A stretch of DNA of 64,000 bases. It comes from Bugula neritina. Lineage: Eukaryota > Bryozoa > Gymnolaemata > Cheilostomatida > Bugulidae. The position numbers were made by a program, and so were the translations under genes. This document shows, piece by piece, positions 40,101 to 50,896 of this stretch (positions are counted from its first letter, which is position 1; every line of letters begins with the position of its first letter). The notes under the pieces are model-generated. The model was not told the origin of the DNA. It saw only the letters and a program-made list of their open reading frames with translations, and ran no database searches. The DNA lies in the NCBI GenBank assembly GCA_964035545.1, contig OZ037772.1, forward strand, positions 6,468,889 through 6,532,888, read 5' to 3'.

Positions 40101-42886
40101 TCAGTTATCAGTTATTGTGTTGCTATAGAGATCGCAGTGAATGTACTACTGCCCCTGATTGGTCTATACAAGCTGGACATATACCTGGAGCCAGAGAAGC
40201 AGGAGGGTGAGAAGGTCTACCTGGTGTCATACCTCCTCGAGTGTATCAAACCTTTCTCTCAGCGCCTCGTCTTCCAGAACTACGGGGACAAACTCGGTGT
40301 GCAGAGCATGAAGAAAGGTAGGTCAAATGGGCGGGGCTAGTATACACTGTCTATGTGCAAAGTACTAAAATAGGTCAATAGTGGGCGGGGCTAGTATACA
40401 CTGTCTATGTGCAAAGCAGATGAAAGGAGGTGGAGCTACCTAACTTGTTATTTTTTCAAGCAATTAAATTGAATATATTTTAGGATTTTGTATCTGCAAA
40501 ACTTTGAATAAAAATAGGAATTACTTATTAAACTTTATCAAAACATTAACTAGACTGAGGACCAAGGAAATATTAGACTAGTGAGGGTGGATACTGATAC
40601 ATCCCCGTATTTTCTAGTGTTACAAGAGGCTACTCGGACTAAGAATCTGCACAAACTGAGAGCCGCTGTCGCGCTGATGAAGACGAATAAACTGGTGGAT
40701 AAAGTAGCGGAGGAGGCAGCATTGGCTGAGGACATGCTTCAGAAGATGGAGCAGATTGATGAGATGAAGGTGCGTTCTATACCCCCTCTAACTGGGGGCA
40801 GCCCTATCTGATGAGAACTTGGGCTAAATCACTCCTTGCAAATATTGAATTATCCTAAATCGAAAAAAGTTTGATTGAGTTTGCTAAGCTTTGTCGTATT
40901 ATACAGTAGCTAGGAATATAAGTTATGGAATAGTTTTGACAGTTGAAAACTCAAGTAGATGTTAGCTTGTGGTTTTAAGATTGAAATTCATTGATTGATC
41001 GATTCATTAATTGGTTAGTTGTTTTATTACATATAACAGACATAACAACACGTGAAACTCAGGGTAAACACTGGTTATAATAGTAGACATGAACAAATTT
41101 GGAAACAAGTCAGAACTCTGTTGGATTATTTAGAATAAAATAAAAAAGTATCAACAAAAGTTTGGATTCAGACTAAGACCTGAGCTACTAAATGTGTGAC
41201 AGTAAGCATAGCCTTAGGTTCATGATGAATTCTTGCAGCAAGCTATAGAGAAGACTGACAGGGGTACCATGAGTGAGATGAGAAACTATTCTAAACCTCC
41301 AAGGGCAGTTCACAACGTGTTGACCGCAGTGCTGCTTCTACTTGGTGACCACGAGGATATCACGAGGGTAGGTATTCATCGTGTAGTCACTCGTGGCTGT
41401 CTGACTCACCTCTTGCAGTCATCTCTCTTTAAAGATATGCCAAGACATTATGATGGGGTTACGTGTTTACCTGATTCAGAGTTGTGTGCCCTTTCAAGCC
41501 TGGTGTACATTAAATATTTCAGCTGCGCATTAACTTGATATACTTGAAAGTTCCTCTGTGATTTCAGGGTGTTTTTTTCTTAATTTGTTGTGACTTATTT
41601 ATATTTGTAGTTTGTAGTAGTTTGAAAGTGTTTATAAAGATGTGACTTAGATACTGGTTTATTAGGTTGAATGAATTTTTATGTAAAGTACTGAGTTTAT
41701 ATGATTACAATAAGTGGGAGGAGCTAGCTTACAATATTGGAACTAGCATAATTATTATGACACTCCTGTTTTATAGATATTAGTTTCATAAATGCCTCTC
41801 TGGTAAAAGATGTCTTCTATCGCTTTTTAAATTACTAACAAGTTTTGAACCATAAAGAGGAGTAGCTGTGATTTAAGGGTTGAAGCACTGGCTCATTTAA
41901 CACACCGTCAGTGGTTCCATTCCCAGTAAAGGCTAATGGTAATGTTAGGAAGAGCATTCAGTCATAATTTTGCTCCTGTGCAACAATAGAAAACAGGTTC
42001 TTGGCCCTTACCCTTACCATCAGGGGTTTTCATAGGGGTGGTGACTATAAACTCACATGAATTTTTAGACTATGAAGTGCAGAAGTGAGCCATGTATAGT
42101 TGTCATATTGAGTGACAAATTCAATGTGAATATTTTTTCCTCCATAAAATCGTAAAACAGACTTTCGAGTTCGTAAATCACCGTGCATGGAAGTATTTCT
42201 CTCTACTCACAATGTGAATCAGTTGGTGTTTGCTAATTATTTCCCTTCTCTTATTGGTTAGTTGTGGACAGAAGTGCAGGTGAGATGCGGGAATCTCGGC
42301 AAGTACAGCATGAGCAAGCGTATCAGATCTTTCAACATCCTCTATGTTCATCACGAGATATCTCGGAGATCAATGGATATTCTTGAAAAGCACGAACTGG
42401 AGATGTTGCAAGACATCAGTCCTGGCGCCGCGCTCTTCTACTCGTGGGTGAGTATCACTCACTAGTACTAGTAGTACTCACTAGTATTAGTAGTACTCAC
42501 TAGTATTAGTAGTACTCATTAGTGTTAGTAGTACTCACTACTTACTAGTACTGGTACTACTTTCTAGTAATAGTACTACTATTTGCTACTAGTGAGTGAT
42601 TAACTAACTAACTAATTACTGTTGTCTGATAGTAACTAAGGTGAGGGTCACTAATAGTAGTGAGTGACTATAACTAGCTGTTTAGTGAGTGACTGACTAT
42701 TCTATTCCATTTCTGCAGGCTTGGTCAGTCAACATGGAGGTACTCAACCGAGTTGATCACAACTTGACTGTTCAGCCGGCAAACGCAAAGAGACAGAAGG
42801 AGATATTCGCTATGATTGCCAGAGGGGATTGGCCGGTGATTGAGTCTACTGGAGCAGTGCCAGAGGTTACGCCTGGTGATAATTGA
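32768..42886 (+). CDS. KY/hillarin-like transglutaminase-fold protein with dynein-stalk-like C-terminus
   Basis: Fifteen exons: 32768-32873, 33818-33987, 34245-34462, 34946-35013, 36531-36750, 37067-37143, 37666-37793, 38075-38203, 38653-38768, 39391-39530, 40105-40317, 40618-40769, 41239-41367, 42262-42447, 42719-42886. The CDS is 2220 nt (739 aa), and every phase agrees. The N-terminus MGSGASKK fits the N-myristoylation consensus, so the protein is probably membrane-tethered. Residues 93-260 are a KY/hillarin (kyphoscoliosis peptidase) transglutaminase-like domain: LFQKLCESAKIDCKIIRGYG, NHHWVAV (His199) and WYLIDLIW (Asp214). The usual catalytic Cys aligns with Pro153, so catalysis is unlikely. 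Residues about 260-528 are KY-type beta domains. Residues 529-739 are helical: a charged helix pair, then YSKPPRAVHNVLTAVLLLLG, then ISPGAALFYSW, resembling the distal part of the dynein heavy-chain stalk domain. KY/hillarin proteins are linked to the cytoskeleton; the role here is unknown. The exon-5 acceptor (tgaag|GG) was chosen by phase. Confidence 0.87.
34062..34122. repeat. (ACGC)n/(AC)n microsatellite
   Basis: About 60 bp of 'acgcacgc' followed by 'acacac', in KY-like intron 2. Confidence 0.9.
35667..35780. mobile_element. MITE-like palindrome, divergent member of the 'GAAGCAGCAC' family
   Basis: Inverted ends 'ttataagcagctcagag' and 'ctctgagctgcttata'. Lies in KY-like intron 4. Confidence 0.6.
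36358..36456. mobile_element. MITE-like palindromic element, 'GAAGCAGCAC' family
   Basis: Inverted ends 'gctagaagcagcac' and 'gtgctgcttctagc'. Inserted about 75 bp upstream of the exon-5 acceptor of the KY-like gene, close to where branch-point and polypyrimidine signals would lie. Confidence 0.75.
37216..37547. mobile_element. hAT-like MITE
   Basis: Ends 'cagaggtgtccaac' and 'tagacagccctg' are inverted and match the hAT-like family. The flanks 'ctctggac'/'gtctagat' are a poor 8-bp duplication. It occupies KY-like intron 6. Confidence 0.6.
37834..37905 (+). mobile_element. tRNA-derived SINE head
   Basis: A-box-like 'tgtaatggttagtgcgcc' and B-box 'ggttcgaaccccagt' have tRNA-like spacing, but the ends do not form an acceptor stem. 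Lies in KY-like intron 7. Confidence 0.6.
38780..38845. repeat. 21-22 bp tandem repeat
   Basis: Three copies of 'caggtgtcacatcaggtgct' lie just after exon 9 of the KY-like gene. Confidence 0.75.
39110..39335 (+). mobile_element. SINE with Ceph-like core
   Basis: Contains 'atgttaagaagagcattcag' and 'cataattgctct', plus the family 3' part. Lies in KY-like intron 9. Confidence 0.55.
40321..40420. repeat. Two-copy direct repeat (~55 bp)
   Basis: The block 'gggcggggctagtatacact' + 'gtctatgtgcaaag' occurs twice, immediately downstream of exon 11 of the KY-like gene. Confidence 0.85.
41860..42065 (+). mobile_element. SINE with Ceph-like core
   Basis: 'ggtaatgttaggaagagcat' and 'ttttgctcctgtgcaac' match the family. 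Lies in KY-like intron 13. Confidence 0.6.
42452..42600. repeat. 20-bp minisatellite
   Basis: Copies of 'ctagtattagtagtactcac' degenerate into 'actagt' repeats. Lies in KY-like intron 14. Confidence 0.8.
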
Positions 42887-42983
42887 ATGAGACATCAGTG
42901 TTTGAAGGAGACATCAGTGTTAAAATGAAATATCCGTCTATTGTATATTATGGCTTGTTTGTAACTAATATTCTATTTGATGT

Positions 42984-42989
42984 AATAAA
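42984..42989 (+). terminator. Polyadenylation signal of the KY-like gene
   Basis: AATAAA lies 98 bp after the stop codon. The corresponding place in the broken second copy has a related 'taataaac' context. Confidence 0.6.
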
Positions 42990-43853
42990 TATACAGTAAA
43001 ACAATGACTCACTCGATGTTATGTGAAAAAAAAAGATAAATTTTAAAATCATCAACTTATACTAAGTTTTGATTCATTTTGTATAAGTAAGATGAACATT
43101 ATTCTATTTAAAACTGACTTTTAAGAAAAAATATTATTCACAAATTGCAAATACATGCATTTAATAATTTCTTTTTAATATAATAAAATCATGTTTCACA
43201 GTGAATAACTTTTCGAGATTTCATAATCATGAGCTTACAGTTGTGTGGGCTGTGCTCACTTTGTAGTCCGAGTTTTATATCGAGTTGTAGAGTAAGCAAC
43301 GTTAAATGTTTACAGAGTAATGACATAATGACAATTACGACTTAATTGACTGGATTATTTTCTGGAGACAAGGGAAAGACAACTTTAGATTTTTTTCAGT
43401 TGGTGTAAGTTTTGAATGTATAAAATTATAGTGTCTCATGGTAGGCATCACCTACTCCAGAATATTTACTTGGTACTACTTTCACATGCTGTCTGTCACT
43501 TCTCTATTGCGCTGTGTTCTCTAACTATATATTAGGGGTTACTTTCTCTTTGACAAGTATATAAGTTTATTGTTCATTATCATTTGAATGATGTTACAAG
43601 AAGTACACTAGCATATAAATAAGAATGTCAATCATCTCGTGGTGATAATCATAAACTAATAGTTGAGTTGTTTTAAATGTATATAATTATAGGGAAAGAT
43701 AACTCCATATTACAGTTCTAGCTAGCTATTTACAGAAAAACCGCTAACAATGCTTTTTAAAAGATAATCTCAATTGATTGCTGACCCAAAAAATAAAATA
43801 TCATAGAAAAATATTATATGTTTGATAATAAAGTTGATTATAGTTTTGCGTCA

Positions 43854-46800
43854 CTACTTGGTACAAACGACGCAGGTGAGTTCACGTGCATTGATGTAAG
43901 GTGGGCAGTGAGAAAGGCCTCCGTATTCTCCACAAAATCCTGATACAAAAAACATCTGTGGTCCTCCGGTTATGTTCTGAGTACCTACAACAAAGAATTC
44001 ATAAAAATTTTAAAAATTAGTGTTTTAGAAATGTTGCTCTAACATTTTGGAGTTGTCTTACTTTTCCTTTTCGGATGGTTGCTTTGAGTTGCTTCACTTG
44101 CTTCTTTCATATTTGATTGAACTTCCGGCTGCAGTTTTGCTTTGATGCAACTATTTCATAGGGCGAATGAAAAGATATTTCGCATAATGCGATAATGAAC
44201 AAACGAAGTGTATGTATGCTTATACACAATACATCTTGTTTGGAGTTATCTTTTTTGAAGTTACACATTCTAGATAAGTTTAGAGTTGTCCCACCTGAAA
44301 TAACATCCGGCTCCATGTCCACACACTCAAAGATCAGTTTCGTATCTGTGGCATAACTACTCATCAAATAGCCTTCGTACTGTTTATCCCAACCCACTGG
44401 ACATGTTCTTTTAGCTGGCACCATAAGCTGCAGAAACATTAGAGCACAGGCTATACAACTTGCAACTAGTAATCATTGCAACATAAACTGTGCTCCTTAT
44501 ATATGAATAATATGACATGTGTTCCTTATACGAAACAGCTTTTGTGGCACCTCCTTACCTTTGTAGTGCCAGTTGTCAAACATACACTGCAAGCTACGTT
44601 GTGTCCGTGAGCATTGTCCGGAAATATTCCATATCCTTCGTAGGAGAGATATTCCGCTGCATACAGCTAAAATGTTATTATGTAACTAACTGAATAAGTT
44701 GAATGCATAATACCATTAAGTAGTACAGTTATAAAATATAAAATTGACTAATACAAAAATATACAATGAAATAATATGATGGTATATAAAAGTTATCTGT
44801 GTCATCACTAAACAAGTCAATGAGTCAACTTTGAAACTCACCCAAGAGAAAGCATAGCTGTCATTCTTCATGTCAAACTTGTTCCACTCCGGGTCGGTGG
44901 GCATACATAAATACTGAGCCCCACCCCCAGTGGCTGCTTTACTGCTAGACGAAGAACCAGCGCCAAACCCTGCATATTCAATTCAAACAAATATTTGATA
45001 AATGATCTGATGAATTATTTCAACAATACTCGCAGTAATGACTAGATACCAGTTGCGATCGTAAACTGATACACACTACTATACTAGCAAATATTTCAAA
45101 TTATGATAATATGAACATATATATTTCTGTTTTACTTCAAAAAGTTCCAAAACGATTTTCAAAACTGTTGAAGGAATTTTATAATAATAATAATATACAT
45201 TACATGTTTCTGATAATTGCATCATGCTGCTTTTATTGATAAAATACTTTTATTAAAGATATTTTACAATTGAGCAATTACTGTGACGTACTTTCCTATC
45301 ATTTTCATGCAGTTGGTATTGTTTACTTTTTTAGTACCAAAACGCTTTAATCTTAAACAATTAAAACTGTGCTAATTTAACTAACTTGAAAATGCAACTT
45401 TATCCTGCACCAGCACATATACCAGCGTACCAAAACATGAATATTTGAAATTAAACTGGAAATATTAGCTAAATTTGCTGTAAACTTTCATGTTTAGTGC
45501 AATGTAACCATATGTACTAATCTAGGTTGTATTATTCTATTGTTGTACAGAACTGTGATATTATATACTAAGAGAAACAGCGTCTCAAATGCAGATATAA
45601 ACGCCCTATGATTAGTTTCACATGACTGGAGCATGCAAAAGCCAATCAGTTTTGAGGATACGATTTGCAGTACAAGTGGATCTGGTAACAGAATACTTTG
45701 TATTGTTATCTTAGCTGTTGTTGATTTAAGTAAACTAGAATCACTGGCAATGCTGCACAAGCAACACAACACTTTCATTTTTACCAATACTTATATATTT
45801 TTATCTATATCATTTTTGCTAGAAGCAGCCATGATGTGAAGCGGGGCTGTCCAATAGGCAGCCCCAGGGCCAAATTTGGCCTCCAGCTTACATCTATGTG
45901 GTCCTCAAAGGCGCGCATAACAAATGAAAATATTTTGCTTATATATATAAATTGCATGGAGTGGAAAAACCCTTTTAAATGTGGTTTTCAGATACGCGTT
46001 ATAAAGCCTGCAGTAATTGTTGGACTTCATTGTGTAATGATTGAGGGATTTTGATTAAAGTTATTTGAAAATTACTGAGAGTGTGGCCCCAGCCAAAGCT
46101 GAATTTTACACAGTGCCCCCCAACCACTGAATTTTTTATTTTAGTAGCTCTTGGTCTGAGTTAGTTGGCACCCCTGTCTAGAGGGGTGCCAACTTTAATG
46201 GCTTATAAAACTTAAGTCATGGGTTCAATTTCCATTAAAAACTATTGCTGCGATACTAAAAAGAGCATCCAGTCATAATTCCTTCTGTGCCACATATGAA
46301 CAAATCCTTAGCCTTCATAAAAAATTATTTCATTAGGCTTCTCACAGAGATGACGAGATTAAAACTTTGTGGGTTTTATCAAGTGTTTTTATTCGCTATT
46401 TTCTAGCCTCAGTTTCAACTTCCCAACGTACTGAGGGAGGTGATTATAATAAAGCCAACATGACAGCTTCACAAGTAAATTAAATGTGGTAGGTTGGGAT
46501 TACCCGGTAGCTCATCTGATGTAATGACTGGCCAGAGGCCTGCTGTTCGAATCTCGGTGGTGAATATATTTTAAATGAAATAGAAGCTAGATCCTACTTC
46601 ATTGTTAAAATACAAACTTTTATACAACTAGGTTCAGAATTGGTAGCAATGATATGTGAGAATAAGAACTTAAAAACTAACACACAAAAAACAAATTCAA
46701 TTTGGTTAGAGCTTTTATAGTGAAACACTTGCTGACCTGAGTAAACAAGTTTAGCCGACGCTGGGCAGGTCACTTTACCCCATCTGGTGTACACAACTTC

Positions 46801-47350
46801 ACTAGTAGGTGGTGAAAGGCTAGCTGGTGAAGAAGTGGGCGTGCCCGGCTGTGAAGAAGTGGGTGTGCCCTGTTGTGAAGAAGTGGGCGTGCCCTGCTGT
46901 GAAGAAGTGGGTGTGCCCTGCTGTGAAGGAGTGGGCATGCCCTGCTGTGAAGAAGTGGGTGTGCCCTGCTGTGAAGGAGTGGGCATGCCCTGCTGTGAAG
47001 AAGTGGGCATGCCCTGCTGTGCCTTTAGATTATTTAACTCCGCCTTTATCTCACTGAACCTGATGGCTACTCCAACTATGGTGCCAAAAACCAGAATCAA
47101 AGAAATTAGACTCAGTACTATGGGAATCCTAGAGTGGGTGTTTTCCCAGCAACTAAAACATTATATCACAATCTAATAGACGTGGTATATATTTGTAAAC
47201 TATTCTCCTGAGATGTTTTGCGTTACGTTAAGAAAAGTGTGTCTAGGGGGATACTTGCCTTGGTTTGAACTGTCTGAAGGAACCTAGTATTTGGCTGCCA
47301 TCTTTGCTCCAGGTTGTAGCTGTATCAGTTTCATCATTGGGAGCAGCCAT
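43854..47350 (-). CDS. Type II membrane protein with short-chain collagen C4-like ectodomain, copy 1
   Basis: Six exons: 47350-47259, 47152-46737, 44969-44842, 44666-44559, 44427-44295, 43984-43854. The CDS is 1008 nt (335 aa) and phases agree. The start is the ATG at 47350 (MAAPNDETDTATTWSKDG). Residues 1-39 look cytoplasmic, 40-62 are one TM helix (IPIVLSLISLILVFGTIVGV), and 63-76 a short amphipathic helix. About eight octapeptides GMPTSSQQ/GTPTSSQQ form a stalk. Residues about 155-335 form the Cys-rich domain known from proteins annotated 'short-chain collagen C4-like': VVYTRWGKVTCP, LVYSG, GGGAQYLCMPTDPEW, HNVACSVC, MVPAKRTCPVGW and a C-terminal RELTCVVCTK. No Gly-X-Y collagen helix is present. 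Intron 1 (47258-47153, 106 bp) starts with GC (AAG|GCAAGT) instead of GT. It is tail-to-tail with the KY-like gene. Ligand unknown; related domains are common in secreted or surface proteins of molluscs and cnidarians. Confidence 0.88.
45845..46179. mobile_element. hAT-like MITE
   Basis: Begins 'ggggctgtccaataggcag' and ends 'agttggcacccctg'. Internal 'ggccaaatttggcc' and 'gtggccccagcc' match the other members. Lies in intron 2 of C4-like copy 1; no clear target duplication. Confidence 0.55.
46185..46400 (+). mobile_element. SINE with Ceph-like core
   Basis: 'aagagcatccagtcataatt' and 'ttctcacagagatgacgaga' match the family. Abuts the hAT-like MITE. Confidence 0.55.
46503..46566 (+). mobile_element. 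tRNA-like SINE head
   Basis: 'ggtagctcatctgatgtaat' and B-box-like 'tgttcgaatctc' are tRNA-like but lack a closing acceptor stem. Lies in intron 2 of C4-like copy 1. Confidence 0.45.
46825..47017 (-). repeat. Coding 24-bp minisatellite (octapeptide stalk)
   Basis: About eight 24-bp units encode G(M/T)PT(S/P)SQQ. The paralogue at 59568-59824 has a single unit, so the array grew or shrank after duplication. Confidence 0.92.
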
Positions 47351-47639
47351 TCCGCTGATCACCCTCTTGCAGTTTCTAGATTATAACCTGCAGCGGATAA
47401 ATTCACTGATTGACTGATTTTTAGACTATAAGAGCTTCAATATTAGAACTAAAAATTCTTTTGTTCTATTGTAATGTAATAGTAGCTTTTGTTTTCTTCA
47501 ATGGAATCATTTCTGTACTATTCATTTTGCTTCAAGCTAAGCTTGCCACTTGACTAAGCAGCTTTTCAATTCAGCACAGGATCCCTTTTATTGCATCACT
47601 AATAAATACATGACGTAATTTGAGCCACCCGCTGCGCAA

Positions 47640-47735
47640 ATGTGTTGCATGTGCACATGTATGTCACAGTGCACGTGCTACCTGTGCACATGTGTCACAC
47701 TGCATGTGTTACTTGTGCAAATGTGTCTCACTGCA
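47640..47735. repeat. Short minisatellite upstream of C4-like copy 1
   Basis: About three units of 'gtgcacatgtgtcacactgc'. The same position upstream of copy 2 (62150-62505) has an expanded array. Confidence 0.75.
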
Positions 47736-48419
47736 CCATCTTTTTACCATAATAGTTTAGATCCTCCAAGTGGCATGCTTTGCTAAGACAGTTATATTTT
47801 ATGAAATATAAGTTGTATGGTTGCAAAGTTTCAATTGAATGCACAGATTTGATAGAGATTATTGATGCAAAAAAAGCTTGTTGACATTAAAAAATAATTA
47901 TTATGTTTTTTTTAACTCCTACGACTTAGTTATTTTTTATAAGTTGCAATTGTAGTGATGGTGTTATGTAACTTTAACAGGTACTTGATTATTTAATTAT
48001 GATAATATAGATTTTCCAAGATTACTGTAAAATATTCAACCACTTTGTAATTTGGAAAAACTTGAAACTTTTAAAACTAATCCATTCAAACTAACCATAA
48101 AAAGTTGAATCATATAAAATGTTCTTGCTTCTACAGGGTGTACAGCGGTAGATCTCTTTGAAAGAGCCTGTATTAAAATACTATACCGGTATAATAGAGT
48201 GCTCACTTTTCATAAGCACAGAAACAATAGCTTACACACAATACAAGTTATAGCTGCGAAACTCTTCTGTCAATTAATGTTGGCAACCAAATAATCATTC
48301 AGTACATTCAAACATTCTTATTGTACAATCAAAAGATTTCAAAACATAATACCTGTTTCTATGATAACAAAAAATATGTTTATATAATTTTCATATTATG
48401 TCATGCAGCCTTTTGCACA

Positions 48420-48790
48420 ACCTGCCACGAAATGTCACACAACCTGTCATCCTGTGTCATATAACAAGCCATAGTTTGTGTCACTCAACCTGACTCAGTC
48501 TCTGGCAGGTTTTTTCTTTGTCTGGCTTTGTTGCTATTCTAAATTGATCACTCATAAATGCATATCAGTGTTTATGATAATTACTTTAATATAAAGAGTA
48601 ATTTGGAGATATTGGAATATATATTAAACTTCCTGAATTCTGAATAAACTATTGCCGTTTCTACTTCATAATACAAGCTTTGAGATAAAAGGAAGAACAA
48701 CTTCATAGCTCATTGAATAAATTTGTACACACATTGACCACAACTATTATCACTTGGCTAAACATTTGTGTAGTATAAGTAATTATAGTA
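48420..48790 (+). pseudogene. Duplicated fragment of KY-like intron 8
   Basis: 48420-48790 matches about 38230-38620 with the same phrases, for example 'gaataaactattgccgtttc' and 'ggaagaacaacttcata'. No exon is included. It is a relic of a second, mostly deleted copy of the KY + C4-like block. The minus-strand open frame over it is not a gene. Confidence 0.7.
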
Positions 48791-49499
48791 TAACTGCACT
48801 TATGTAGAAACCAACAATCATACAAACCAACGAGATGTGTCTGTTCTAGTGCATCTATCTCATGCACATAGTGAAATTGTGAAGCATTAGCAGGAGTGTG
48901 CTGCAATGAGCTAACGTTTCTAACAAAATTAATGCTAATGATTGGAAAAAATGAGAAACGTGGTGTAATATGAATATGATCGGGATTTTTTAGTATTTGT
49001 ATAATTACAAACATGGTCCATTTCATCTTTTGCTAAGCAATGTGCCTTTGGATCCTTTCATCATTTACTATTCACTGGGCAGTAAGCAATGTTTTCTTTA
49101 TATCTCTGACCAGATAATTTCGAAAGCTTTTTATTGTTTCTCTGCATGATATGTGATTTTTTTTATTGAATAAATTCAGATTTTCGAGCTGAGCACCATG
49201 TCTCTTGGCTCTTTACTTTCATTCCTCTTCATTGGTATAGCATATATTATTCATTCCAAAACTGCTCATATATTTGAATCATAATTTTTTTTAATTTTTT
49301 TCAACATAATATAGGCTTTATGCCTACTAAATTAGGACATTTTCAAATTTGCAGCCATTTTGGATTTCACGAAATGCTCAAGGGTGGCAGGTCCACACCC
49401 AACTGGAAACATTTACCTGGACCCTCACCTTAAATAATCAAAAGAAATCAAAAATCTTTATCCGAGGTTGCGAACCCTCAGTTCTACCAAACTAGTATT

Positions 49500-49965
49500 A
49501 TTGAATGTTTATAGAGTGATGAAATAATGACGGTTAGGATTTGAACTGAATTACTTCCAAGAGACAAGGGAAGAACAACTTTTGACTTTTTTCAGTTGGT
49601 GTATAAGTTTTGAAAGCATAAAGTCTCATGATAAGCACCTCCTTCTCATTAATTTTTTAGTGTTGTTTTCACATGCTGTCTGCCACTTTTCCAATTTGTT
49701 AACTAAACATTAGGAGTTACTTTCTCTTTGAAAAGGATATAAGTTTGTTGTTCGCAATCAGTTGAATGATGTTACAAAAATTACATTAGCATATAAATAA
49801 GAATGTCAGTAATTTCATGGTGATATAAATCAATATTTAAGTTACTTTAAAGTAATTTGATAGAATTTACTAAGAATGCATATAATTAGAAGGAAAAATA
49901 ACTCCACAATACCGTACTGGTGAAATTTGCAAAATACGATAATAATCTAGCATAGGCATATATTA
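49500..49965. repeat. Duplicated KY/C4-like intergenic segment
   Basis: Matches 43310-43710 and 54890-55360, for example 'gttactttctctttg' and 'agcatataaataagaatgtc'. It is the third copy of the DNA lying between the two convergent genes. Neither flanking gene is present here. Confidence 0.7.
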
Positions 49966-49967
49966 TA

Positions 49968-49969
<2 letters not shown>

Positions 49970-50044
<75 letters not shown>

Positions 50045-50068
50045 TATATATAATATTATATTATATAT
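49970..50068. repeat. (TA)n microsatellite
   Basis: About 100 bp of TA/GTATA repeat. The long open frames on both strands here come from the repeat. Confidence 0.95.
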
Positions 50069-50896
50069 AGTCATATCGAGAGCAGAAACCAGTAGGATAT
50101 TTCCAACTTCATGTCTGGTCTCAGTTTGTGCAGTGCTTGAAATAATAATAATTGTGGGGGGAGGGAGGAGTAGGCATGTTGTGCTCCGTAGGCTTTTCAA
50201 TGCCTCTTAATTCGGGTCAGATGTTACAAAGATTACCACCTCAAGATTTATTTTAACCAACTAGAGGTAAGTAGTCTTTCCATCATACAATGATAAATTG
50301 AAAATACTTGACATGATTAGGATTGCGATGTTATATTGAAATTACTGTTTCAACTTGATAAACCAATGAACTGAACCTATTAGGTATAAGGTTTTATTTA
50401 TCAGCTGCAATTGAGTTCACTGTTGTGGCACTAGTCATGGGTTTTCCTGGTTTTTCCAATTCTCAATGTTTTGCAATGTATCCAAGTGATTTTCTGATTG
50501 GATGATATTTTTATTGAACTTCATACCATATATACACAAGCACTACAATTCTGGTAGCACTATTTCACCATCAGGCATCTTGTGAGTATATTATGCTTTC
50601 TGTCTAAAATAAAGTAGTAAACAGTTATAAATTAAGACTCTAGCACAAATTCAGCACCATAACATTTACTTTTAACTTATGGCTTATTAATCATAGAGTG
50701 TGTCAGTGTGGGTGTAGTTTGTGTGTCTCTGTGCCTGTGTGCATGTTCACATTATTGTTGACCTTTTATGGTAGTTTCTACTTGTTTATGATGTGAACTT
50801 TGCTGCCTGCTTAATAAACTGACAACTGAATAGAATAGTATTCATAATGTTGTCCATTGTTTAATTTTTTTACTATTTTTCTTAGGTAAATTGAAG

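Noticed and set aside
46737-47152. True collagen triple helix in the C4-like proteins
   Set aside because: No Gly-X-Y repeats are present. The name refers only to the shared C-terminal domain.
46787-47176. Plus-strand open frames with repeated EEVGVPCCE/KKWACPAV
   Set aside because: They are antisense shadows of the coding 24-bp repeat in C4-like copy 1. The minus strand has splice sites, a TM helix and a recognised domain.
48703-49026. 107-aa minus-strand frame
   Set aside because: Overlaps the copied KY intron fragment; no domain and no counterpart in the intact copy.
49886-50210. Tyr/Ile-rich frames on both strands
   Set aside because: Produced by the (TA)n microsatellite.
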